Positions 15,031-21,454 of a stretch of DNA of 37,368 bases are shown piece by piece. The DNA is taken from contig NZ_WOEY01000164.1 of the NCBI RefSeq assembly GCF_013177695.1, positions 1 through 37,368 on the forward strand. Direction: 5' to 3'. Source of the stretch: Paraburkholderia solitsugae. Lineage in GTDB: Bacteria; Pseudomonadota; Gammaproteobacteria; Burkholderiales; Burkholderiaceae. A model generated the notes under the pieces. The model was not told the DNA's origin and ran no database searches. It worked only from the letters and a program-made list of their open reading frames with translations. Both the position numbers and the translations under genes were made by a program. How positions within the stretch are numbered: the first letter of the stretch is position 1; each line of letters opens with the position of its first letter.

Positions 15031-15762
15031 ATGATCACACATCAACTTACGGGCAATGACTTCAGAGACCTCCGTATCCAGTTATTGCAGGATTCAGGAC
15101 AGGTGCCAGGAATCAGCGTGCAGCGCGAGACACTTGCACAGCTCTCCAAGCAGCCGGAGACGCCGTCGTCGACATCGGGGAATGCCGTGGTACAAGCGAT
15201 CGTTGAAACGTTCGCGCAATTGGGACTCACTCTTCCCTTCAGCCAAGGCAGCAGCACTGGATCCACGTTATCCGTCACCAATTCAGCTGCAAGCGGAGGA
15301 ACCCAGGGCAGCAACGCTAACTCGCGAACGGGATCACTATCCGCCGCTGGTATTGATTCGATCTTCGAGCAGTTCATCGGCCAGATTCTTCAGGTAGCCT
15401 CCAGCCTGCAGTACGGCACCGCTTCTTCGCTGGCATCTCAGAGCAACTCAGGTAGTCTGGGAAGCGAAACATCTGCAACGGGGTACTCCAATCCCCTTTC
15501 TCAAGCGCTTGAATCGCTTGCCCGGGCCGTTGGCGCGCGCGGCAGCCAGCCTGGAGACGCAAGCGAAAACGGTGAGACCGGTTCGACGACTTCATTGAAT
15601 GAGGCTATTTCGAGCATGGAGAAGGATTTCAACACCCTCTTTGGCTCATCGGGCACAGATACTGGCGCATCGCTACAGACTTTTTTACAAACGTTTGCCA
15701 GCAACGTCGCGGGAGAATCGGTCTCAGGATCCAGTGGTGCTTTCGTGCGGACGTCTGCCTGA
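15031..15762 (+). CDS. Ser/Gly/Thr-rich hydrophilic protein of unknown function
   Basis: The protein has 243 residues. The start at 15031 is chosen because AAGGACAAGGA lies 8 bp upstream and because the frame before it has unusual composition. It has no signal peptide, membrane segment or cysteine. Low-complexity Ser/Gly stretches alternate with short amphipathic helices (SIFEQFIGQILQVASSLQYG, NPLSQALESLARAVG, LNEAISSMEKDFNTLFG, SLQTFLQTFASNV). This make-up resembles secreted, cysteine-free harpin-like or other export substrates, but there is no specific match I can name. It is flanked by the operator at 14772 and the convergent ohrR. Confidence 0.65.
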   Translation: MITHQLTGNDFRDLRIQLLQDSGQVPGISVQRETLAQLSKQPETPSSTSGNAVVQAIVETFAQLGLTLPFSQGSSTGSTLSVTNSAASGGTQGSNANSRTGSLSAAGIDSIFEQFIGQILQVASSLQYGTASSLASQSNSGSLGSETSATGYSNPLSQALESLARAVGARGSQPGDASENGETGSTTSLNEAISSMEKDFNTLFGSSGTDTGASLQTFLQTFASNVAGESVSGSSGAFVRTSA

Positions 15763-15929
15763 CAGCGGTCGAGGTGAACCGGAACACGGGCCCAACCTGG
15801 ACGCGACTAGCCGTCAATACGCTTGCGAACAGAGAAATGTTCGCCCGATGAAATCGGTCCTGCGTGAAGCGCCAACGGGTCCGTTGAATGTGCGCAAACG
15901 GTCGCCCCTGTAATACGACCGTTAAGCGC

Positions 15930-16388
15930 TCATTCGCCGTTCTGGACTGACTTGATAAGATTGTTCCGCAGCGCCACGACCGCCGTCTGTATTTTCGCGA
16001 ACTCGTCGGAAGCGAGGCCCGTCTCGACGGGGTTCATCTTGAGGGCTTTTTCGCGCAGCCGCCGGCCGCTCTTCGTGAGACTGATCCGCACCTGGCGCTC
16101 ATCACCAGGATCGCGTTGCCTTTCCAGATAACCCATCGCCTCGAGCTTCTTCAGCATCGGCGTAAGCGTATTGGATTCGAGAAACAGCTTGGCGCCCAGA
16201 CCGCTGACGGTCTGGTTGTCTTCCTCCCACAACGCAATGATCGCGATGTATTGCGGGTAGGTAAGTCCGAGTTCCTCGAGTATCGGCTTGTATGCCTTGC
16301 CAAAAGCCAGGTTCGCGGAGTAGACCGCAAAGCACAGATAGTCTGACAGCGGCACGGCCGCAGCGGGCGCTTGGTTCGTAGTTTTCAT
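15930..16388 (-). CDS. ohrR: OhrR-type MarR-family peroxide sensor (single cysteine)
   Basis: The protein has 152 residues. OhrR signatures are LCFAVYSANLAFGKAYKPIL with the sensing Cys19, LGLTYPQYIAIIALWEED, LFLESNTLTPMLKKLEAMGYLERQRDPGDERQVRISLT. Cys19 is the only cysteine, as in the one-Cys Bacillus type; the two-Cys Xanthomonas type has a resolving Cys near the C-terminus. OhrR represses ohr genes until the Cys is oxidised by an organic hydroperoxide. The gene is followed upstream by a tandem operator (16444-16470), so autoregulation is likely, and the same element precedes all four ohr genes. Confidence 0.92.
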   Translation of the reverse strand: MKTTNQAPAAAVPLSDYLCFAVYSANLAFGKAYKPILEELGLTYPQYIAIIALWEEDNQTVSGLGAKLFLESNTLTPMLKKLEAMGYLERQRDPGDERQVRISLTKSGRRLREKALKMNPVETGLASDEFAKIQTAVVALRNNLIKSVQNGE

Positions 16389-16443
16389 CTGTATCCTCTT
16401 TGGCTAAAGCCTGATGTTCCGCAAGACATACGAAGTATGTTAT

Positions 16444-16470
16444 ATCGCATGCGATTATATCGCAATATAA
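16444..16470. promoter_or_regulatory. tandem OhrR-type operator before ohrR
   Basis: ATCGCATGCGAT (16444-16455) is a perfect palindrome, followed by TAT and ATCGCAATATAA (16459-16470). The inner halves also make the dyad GCGAT-TAT-ATCGC. It is 56 bp upstream of the ohrR start codon, in an AT-rich promoter-like region. Confidence 0.65.
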
Positions 16471-16617
16471 CGAACCTCGGGCCGCTGCCGAATAGAGTAC
16501 AACCGGTTGTCAATTTCGCCGGACCCAGCTATTTCGCATCGTAGAGGTCTCGCGGCGGCGCCTGCCTGCCGCTACGGCCGCCGCTGGTCTGGAGCGCCTT
16601 TGTCGCCGTCGTTCGCT

Positions 16618-17010
16618 TCAGACCGGCACGCGATACAGGGCGCCGAGCTTGTTGCCGTCCGGATCGCGCAGATAGGCGAGATAGAGGCTGCCAAACGCGG
16701 CCTCACGCACGCCGGGCGGCGCCTCAGCGGATGTTCCACCGTTGGCGACCCCGGCGGCATGCCAGAGATCGACCTGCCTGGTCGACTGACAGGCAAAGCC
16801 GATCGTTCCGCCATTGGCAGCGGTCGCCGGCCGACCATCGAGCGGCTGCGTGATAATGAAAAGCCCCGTGTCGCCGCGATAGACATAGCGTCGACGCTGA
16901 TCGTTGTCATCACTGAGACCGTCACCATAGCCAATCGCGCCCAGCACGGCATCGTAGAATCGCTTTGCTCTTTTCAGGTCGTTGGTGCCGACCACTACGT
17001 GACTGAACAT
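16618..17010 (-). CDS. VOC-family (glyoxalase/dioxygenase superfamily) protein
   Basis: The protein has 130 residues, the usual length for a two-module VOC protein. It opens with FSHVVVGTNDLKRAKRFYDAVLGAIGY and ends with LYLAYLRDPDGNKLGALYRVP, both characteristic. His4 and residues near the C-terminal DPDGNK are candidate metal ligands. The ribosome site GGGGAGGA is strong. It lies downstream of ohr copy B and the exported-protein gene on the same strand and upstream of ohrR. A role in detoxifying aldehydes or peroxides would fit the setting, but the substrate is unknown. Confidence 0.85.
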   Translation of the reverse strand: MFSHVVVGTNDLKRAKRFYDAVLGAIGYGDGLSDDNDQRRRYVYRGDTGLFIITQPLDGRPATAANGGTIGFACQSTRQVDLWHAAGVANGGTSAEAPPGVREAAFGSLYLAYLRDPDGNKLGALYRVPV

Positions 17011-17059
17011 TGTCTATTCCTCCCCTGGTAAATGAACCATGTTCCATCCGATGCTGTGA

Positions 17060-17092
17060 CCGTCGCGCATATGGAACGACGATGCGCGACGG
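17060..17092. repeat. 11-bp inverted repeat between the exported-protein and VOC genes
   Basis: CCGTCGCGCAT (17060-17070) and ATGCGCGACGG (17082-17092) are exact reverse complements with an 11-base loop. On the transcribed (minus) strand no T-run follows. It may act as an mRNA 3'-end stabiliser or partial terminator between the ohr transcript and the VOC gene. Confidence 0.5.
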
Positions 17093-17116
17093 CCCAGCGA
17101 CGGAGGGATGCACGAT

Positions 17117-17389
17117 CTAGTGACGTGCGAACAGGTTGTCGCGCGACGTCACGGCGGCATGGCTGCCCGCCTGGGAGAGTCCGGCGACTACACCGCCGTA
17201 TGCCTCTTGCGAGCCAGCTGCGTCGTCGCGTTCGGCGGCGACAGTTCGCGCGCTCTGACCGCTTTGCGACGCCGGTGCGCCAACCGAGGGTTTGTAGAAG
17301 GGGGCCGGTCCATAGCCGCTGGCGAACGCGGGTGCGGTGGCGGACGCCGAGAAGGCGACGAGCAGTGCAGCGATGAGCTTGGTCTTCAT
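17117..17389 (-). CDS. small exported protein, intact member of a three-copy family
   Basis: The protein has 90 residues with a clear signal peptide (MKTKLIAALLVAFSASATAPAFA, cleavage before SGYG). The mature part is about 67 residues, Gly/Ser/Ala-rich, with Tyr and Pro early on (GYGPAPFYKP) and no cysteine. It resembles DUF4148-like small exported proteins of Burkholderia in size and layout, but I cannot confirm the family. It lies 70 bp downstream of ohr copy B, and its start codon coincides with the edge of the 1,234-bp repeat. Decayed homologues lie at 10102-10216 and 14847-14924. Confidence 0.7.
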   Translation of the reverse strand: MKTKLIAALLVAFSASATAPAFASGYGPAPFYKPSVGAPASQSGQSARTVAAERDDAAGSQEAYGGVVAGLSQAGSHAAVTSRDNLFARH

Positions 17390-17459
17390 GATGCGAATTC
17401 CCTAAAAGGTGGTTCGGTGAGGGGCACGTGCCCCAGGAAGATGTACGTGCCCAGGCGGA

Positions 17460-17906
17460 TTACGCCGTGACGATGTTCGTGCCGATCTCGATGTTGCCGC
17501 GCACCGACTTCGAGTACGGGCAGATCGTATGGGTCAGGTGCGCGATTTGCTCGACGACTTCCTTGTCCAGACCTGGCACGCGAATGGTGAACTCGGCGCC
17601 GAGGAACCACGCGGCACCGGTTTGCCCAACGTTTATCTGAATGTCCACGGAATAGTCGGACGGCAGCTTGACCTTCTTCAGCGAGGCCGCGATCCCGAAC
17701 ACGGTGGTGTAACAGGCCGACCACGCGCCCGCAAACAGCTTCTCGGCTGTCGGGTGCGGCTCGGTGGCGATGAACTCGAGGCTTTCCACGCCAGGCGCAG
17801 TCAGCTTGAGGTCAAAGACGCCAAACTGGCCGCGCTGGAGACTGGGGTCGCGATTGACCGTGGCGTGGGAGTTGCCTGAGGCGAGGACTTTTTCGATCTT
17901 TTCCAT
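17460..17906 (-). CDS. ohr: Ohr-type organic hydroperoxide resistance protein (first paralog, copy B)
   Basis: The protein has 148 residues and equals the copy-A protein except for Ala98 in place of Pro98 (GQTGAAWF). Cys65, Cys129 and Arg19 are all present, so it should be an active thiol peroxidase of the Ohr class. The single replacement and the silent changes all lie in the 3' third of the gene. Downstream on the same strand are the small exported protein, VOC and then ohrR, so copy B has its regulator at hand. Confidence 0.92.
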   Translation of the reverse strand: MEKIEKVLASGNSHATVNRDPSLQRGQFGVFDLKLTAPGVESLEFIATEPHPTAEKLFAGAWSACYTTVFGIAASLKKVKLPSDYSVDIQINVGQTGAAWFLGAEFTIRVPGLDKEVVEQIAHLTHTICPYSKSVRGNIEIGTNIVTA

Positions 17907-17946
17907 GATGAATTCCTATGTGTATGAGGGTATTAAGCGTGTTTAA

Positions 17947-17973
17947 ATCTTGCGCGATATAATCGTATGCGTT
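17947..17973. promoter_or_regulatory. tandem OhrR-type operator before ohr first paralog, copy B
   Basis: It is identical to 10774-10800: two 12-mers, ATCTTGCGCGAT and ATCGTATGCGTT, with ATA between them, 41 bp upstream of the start codon. Confidence 0.6.
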
Positions 17974-17980
17974 GTTTATG

Positions 17981-18427
17981 TTACGCCGTGACGATGGTCA
18001 GACCGACCTCGATGTTGCCGTGCACAGCCTTCGAGTACGGGCAGAGCTGATGGGCCTGGCGCGCGAGTGCATCGACGACTTCCGTTGCCAGACCCGGCAC
18101 GCGGATGGTGAACTGGGCGCCGAGGCAATGCCCGTTACCAACCGACCCAATGCTTACCTGGACGTCCACGGAGTAGTCGGACGGCAGCGTGACCTTCTTC
18201 AGCGAGGCCGCAATCTGGAACGCGCTGACGTAACAGGCCGACCACGCGCCCGAAAACAACTGCTCGGCTCTCGGGTGTAGCTCGGTGGCGATGAACTCGC
18301 GGTTTTCACCGTCGGGTGCTGACAGCTTGAGGTCGAGGACGCCGAGCTCACCGCGCTTGACATCGGCGTCGTGATTGATCGTGGCGTGGCTGTTGCCTGA
18401 GTGGAGGACTTGTTCGATCTTGGTCAT
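17981..18427 (-). CDS. Ohr-type protein with His in place of the active-site Arg (second paralog, copy B)
   Basis: The protein has 148 residues and the same amino-acid sequence as the copy-A protein at 10808-11254. It has Cys65, Cys129 and Cys101, and His19 where Ohr enzymes have Arg. It is the first gene of the copy-B transcript, with two tandem operators upstream. Because both copies keep the His19 form, the change predates the homogenisation of the repeats and is not a random hit in one copy. Confidence 0.88.
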   Translation of the reverse strand: MTKIEQVLHSGNSHATINHDADVKRGELGVLDLKLSAPDGENREFIATELHPRAEQLFSGAWSACYVSAFQIAASLKKVTLPSDYSVDVQVSIGSVGNGHCLGAQFTIRVPGLATEVVDALARQAHQLCPYSKAVHGNIEVGLTIVTA

Positions 18428-18466
18428 GATGGATTCCTGTGTGAATAAGGGTGTTAAGCGTCTTAA

Positions 18467-18493
18467 ATCGCATGCGATGTAATCGCTTGCGTC
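18467..18493. promoter_or_regulatory. tandem OhrR-type operator (proximal), copy B
   Basis: It is identical to 11294-11320: ATCGCATGCGAT, GTA, ATCGCTTGCGTC. It lies 40 bp upstream of the second ohr paralog. Confidence 0.65.
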
Positions 18494-18523
18494 GAATAAT
18501 GGAGAAAGACGCGCCCGATGTCA

Positions 18524-18550
18524 ATCGCAAAAGATTTAATCGCATACGCG
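18524..18550. promoter_or_regulatory. tandem OhrR-type operator (distal), copy B
   Basis: It is identical to 11351-11377: ATCGCAAAAGAT, TTA, ATCGCATACGCG. It continues the cluster of operators upstream of the copy-B pair. Confidence 0.5.
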
Positions 18551-19132
18551 TTTTCGATAGGGGGAACGGAAATCCCGCGGCGGCCAGCAGGGGCCGCCGG
18601 TCTCGCACGCTGTCGCACGGGGGGTGTGCCAACAAGCCATCGTGTATCCGACTCGGACGTCGGCGAATGATGTGATTTGCAGGTGTGTCAGGTCCTTGCC
18701 GGGGAAGTGCGTCCCACTCTTTTGCATGGTTTCTCCCCGTGTCAGGTGGTATCAGTTCGCGACGCGTTACCATGGGGCAACCACTTGTACGGGGACGCCG
18801 GGGTCGGTCGACCCGTCTACCCGGCACGCTTTGCGGTCGGGTGGACTGCGCCGTCATGTACTGTCAACTTCACAGGAAATCGTCGGCAAAACTACGTCAC
18901 ACTTGACACTATGGTTTTCATATCTATATCCTTCGCCCATCGTCGTATGCGATGCGCGAGTTGTCACGAATCGTCCGACAAAAGCAATCCGGCGCCGGCT
19001 GCGCGACGCGATTAACTGCTGCGCGGGAAGGCACGGCGCAACGGCTCGATACGCGATTGCAGCCTTGTTTTCACCGGATCTCAAGCGCGGCGAACCGGCG
19101 CGCATGCGATTCATCATTCGAAAGGAAAGATC
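18551..19132. other. divergent intergenic region, diverged duplicate of 11448-11720
   Basis: After the repeat edge at 18620 come about 170 bp without counterpart in copy A. On the minus strand this stretch contains an ATG at 18727 behind GGGAGAAACC (MQKSGTHFPGKDLTHLQITS) that runs only to the repeat edge before continuing as out-of-place sequence; it is probably a truncated gene start. From about 18800 to 19015 the sequence is recognisably similar to 11495-11710 but clearly diverged: both contain CTACCCGGCACGC, ACTGTCAACTT and GAATCGTCCGACAAAA. It includes the degenerate HxlR-type palindrome at 18910-18922 and a single 12-mer GTCGTATGCGAT (18942-18953). Confidence 0.6.
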
Positions 19133-19837
19133 ATGAAGATCAAAGGTGCTGTTGTTTTCGTGACGGGCGCGAACCGTGGGCTTGGCCTCGAGTTCGCGAA
19201 ACAGGCGCTCGAAAGAGGGGCATGGAAGGTATATGCGGGCGCACGCGATCCTGCCAGCGTGACGCTGCCGGGAGTCGTGCCCGTGAAGCTCGACGTGACC
19301 GATCCGACGGCCGTGGCCGCGGCCGCCCACGCGGCTCGCGACGTCACGCTGCTGATCAATAACGCAGGCATCGCGCGACTCGGTAGCCTGACGGACGACG
19401 GTGCGCTCGAGGCGTTGCGCGATCACTTCGAAACCAATGTGTTCGGCATGCTGGCGATGTCGCGGGCGTTCGCTGGGAGCCTCGCCGGCAACGGCGGTGG
19501 AGCAATCCTGAACGTGCTGTCCGTCGCGAGCTGGGTGAACCGGCCGATTCTGTCTGCCTACGGTGTGTCGAAGTCGGCGGCGTGGGCGCTGACTAATGGC
19601 CTGCGCCAATCGCTGCGTGAGCAGCGCACACAGGTCGTCGGGCTGCATGCCGGCTTCATCGATACGGATCTGGTGCGCGGGCTGGAAGTGCCGAAGGCGA
19701 CACCGACCGACGTCGTGCGCCAGGCGTACGATGCGATCGAGGCCGGCGTGGAGGAAGTGTCCACCGACGAGTTCACACGGCAGGTGAAGGCCGGGCTGTC
19801 GGCGGGCGTCTATCTGAACGACGCGACGCCGCACTGA
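19133..19837 (+). CDS. short-chain dehydrogenase/reductase (SDR)
   Basis: The protein has 234 residues and a classical SDR pattern: cofactor motif TGANRGLG (11-18), NNAG (76-79), catalytic Ser130, Tyr143 and Lys147 (SAYGVSKSAA). The Asp in KLDVTD follows the third strand. After the second strand the residues GARDP include Arg38, which favours NADPH. The ribosome site is GAAAGGAAAG. The promoter region resembles that of the hydrolase/ALDH operon and carries a degenerate HxlR-type palindrome. The substrate is likely a carbonyl compound but cannot be named. Confidence 0.92.
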   Translation: MKIKGAVVFVTGANRGLGLEFAKQALERGAWKVYAGARDPASVTLPGVVPVKLDVTDPTAVAAAAHAARDVTLLINNAGIARLGSLTDDGALEALRDHFETNVFGMLAMSRAFAGSLAGNGGGAILNVLSVASWVNRPILSAYGVSKSAAWALTNGLRQSLREQRTQVVGLHAGFIDTDLVRGLEVPKATPTDVVRQAYDAIEAGVEEVSTDEFTRQVKAGLSAGVYLNDATPH

Positions 19838-19888
19838 CGGCACCGGTGCGTTCGCGCGCGACGGGCAGGCCTGTCGGGTCAAGCCGTG

Positions 19889-19922
19889 ACGTCAATGATG
19901 CCCGGGATCATCACGTCCGGGC
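19889..19922. terminator. stem-loop after the SDR gene
   Basis: GCCCGG (19900-19905) pairs with CCGGGC (19917-19922), within a larger imperfect dyad bounded by GACGT and ACGTC. Only a short T-rich stretch follows (TTCCTC), so termination is possible but not certain. Confidence 0.3.
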
Positions 19923-19948
19923 TTCCTCGACGCGTCACAACGGCGCTG

Positions 19949-20386
19949 TCACGTTGACGGGCCGACTGGACCGTCGCGCAGGGATCGACCTGTGAGTCTG
20001 GCATAGCGGTCGCGATAGTCTGGTCTGATCTCGTCCGTCGCAGTCGCGGGTGGCGATATGACCGCTAACAGGCGTCGGCATTCGGCAAGTCCGGTTTCGC
20101 GTCGCCGGTTGCTGAGGAACCCGTAGTGACGGATACGCTGCAGTCCGCGCGGCAGCACGCGAATCAGGAAGTGACCGATGAATTCCGGCGCGTCGAGCCG
20201 CATCACGCGCTCTGCGGATTCATGGCGGTAGTCTTTCCAGCGGAACGTGAAGTGTCCATCAGCGATGGCGATCAGGCGATTGTTCGAGATGGCGACGCGA
20301 TGCGCGTGTAACGCCCCAAGTAGTCGATGACGTGCTGCGGCCCGCCGAAAGGTTTCTTCCCGTACTACACGTGAGGCGCAATCCAT
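19949..20386 (-). pseudogene. remnant of an IS91-type (Y2) transposase
   Basis: On the minus strand, HRVAISNNRLIAIADGHFTF, then RWKDYRH, EFIGHFLIRVLPRGLQRIRHYGFLSNR and ECRRLLAVI match the C-terminal part of IS91-family transposases. Just upstream, another frame reads KKPFGGPQHVIDYLGRYT, the sequence expected immediately before HRVAIS, so the join needs a frameshift near 20305. A TAG lies close to the expected VVY position before it. The catalytic tyrosine region further upstream is missing. The element is clearly dead. Confidence 0.8.
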
Positions 20387-20431
20387 TAGCTGCCGACAAC
20401 GACACTATTCGATATTCACGTGAAACAGGCT

Positions 20432-21454
20432 TCAGCGGTCACCTTCTGTCGACTTCGTTATCGCCCTGACACTCTCTTTCATAGCTGCATCCAGAAGCAG
20501 TGGTTCTAGCGCATACCCCGCAGCTCGCCACGCCTCCATTCCTCCAGCTAGCGGTGCTACGTCATTAAACCCGTGATCGACCATCCTCTTCGCCACCAAT
20601 GCCGCCGACATTTCATTAGGACAGTCACAATAGACGACGAGCTTGCGGTGGCGTTCCAGTTCATTCAGTTGCGCACCCGCGTGCTTGCCTCGCAAAACGG
20701 TCGCGCCTGGAATAACGAACGGAATCAACACACGGTGCCGGTCGCGCCGAGCGTCCACGACTATCGGCGGGTCGTTGCTTGCAAGCAGAGCACTAAGTTG
20801 CGCAACATCGATGCGTTGTATCCGGAGCTGACGAAGCAGGGCCACTCTCCTCCACCACTTCACGCCGATGTAGCATGCGAGCGTGGCAACGGCAACTGCG
20901 AGTGCGCCCTCCCCGAGCCAATCCAGATATTGCAGAAGCGTATCGATGGCACCAGCGAAAAAAGCTCCGATAGCTACGCCAAATCCCGCCCATAGGACGG
21001 TGCCAAGCGAGTCGAACAATAAGAAGCTTCTGAGGGTGACGCCACTTGCACCGGCTACAGGTATCGCCAATGTCGACAGGCCCGGAATAAACTTGGAGAG
21101 CGTAAGCACTCGAACACCATAACGAGCGAAAAAGTCACCGCTGCGGCTCACGCAAATATCTCTGGAAATTGACATCTTGCACATGAACATCAAGACGCGG
21201 TTACCGTAGCGCCGACCAAGTCCAAACCAGAGGGTGTCACCGAGTAGCGCGGCAGCCGTGCCGACGAGGACAATCTCGGCCAGCCTTAACACGTTCATCC
21301 ATATATCAGCACCGGCGGCCACGCCTGTCACGGTCGCGATTGCCCCGGTCAGAATCAAGGTTGGCAGCGCCGGCAGTGGTAGCCCGAGGGACTCCAAGAG
21401 TACGTTGGCGAACACTAGGGGCAGACCATAGACGGCTATTAGTTCGCGTAGCAT
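20432..21454 (-). CDS. DedA-family membrane protein fused to a rhodanese domain
   Basis: The protein has 340 residues. Residues 1-200 are a DedA/SNARE-associated membrane domain with several hydrophobic segments and the signatures LLESLGLPLPALPTLILTG, LGDTLWFGLGRRYG and LSKFIPGLSTLAIPVAGA. Residues about 220-320 are a rhodanese domain (VVDARRDRHRVLIPFVIPGA, VVYCDCPNEMSAALVA, LAGGMEAWRAAGY), with the catalytic cysteine in the CDCPNEMS loop. DedA proteins are lipid transporters or channels; the fused rhodanese may handle sulfane sulfur. The combination is known in proteobacteria. No strong ribosome site is visible at the 21454 start. Confidence 0.9.
   Translation of the reverse strand: MLRELIAVYGLPLVFANVLLESLGLPLPALPTLILTGAIATVTGVAAGADIWMNVLRLAEIVLVGTAAALLGDTLWFGLGRRYGNRVLMFMCKMSISRDICVSRSGDFFARYGVRVLTLSKFIPGLSTLAIPVAGASGVTLRSFLLFDSLGTVLWAGFGVAIGAFFAGAIDTLLQYLDWLGEGALAVAVATLACYIGVKWWRRVALLRQLRIQRIDVAQLSALLASNDPPIVVDARRDRHRVLIPFVIPGATVLRGKHAGAQLNELERHRKLVVYCDCPNEMSAALVAKRMVDHGFNDVAPLAGGMEAWRAAGYALEPLLLDAAMKESVRAITKSTEGDR

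Larger units (their letters stand above)
17387..18620. repeat. 1,234-bp direct repeat, copy B (ohr pair and promoters)
   Basis: This is the partner of 10214-11447, at an offset of 7,173 bp. The central 17616-18598 appears identical to copy A by direct reading, whereas both margins show clusters of mismatches. In this copy the downstream exported-protein gene is intact and the transcript continues towards VOC. Confidence 0.9.

Noticed and set aside
16507..17031. A 174-codon plus-strand frame over the VOC gene
   Set aside because: The minus-strand VOC protein has the correct length, motifs and ribosome site. The plus-strand frame has no such support.
10214..18620. The paired repeats as the ends of a composite transposon
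   Set aside because: The repeats carry no transposase and no terminal inverted repeats, identity fades gradually rather than at sharp borders, and no target duplication is visible. Segmental duplication with conversion fits better.
18854..19882. A 342-codon minus-strand frame covering the SDR gene
   Set aside because: The SDR on the plus strand has all family motifs and a ribosome site. The antisense translation is Arg/His-rich with no recognisable domain, so it is a shadow of high-GC codon use.
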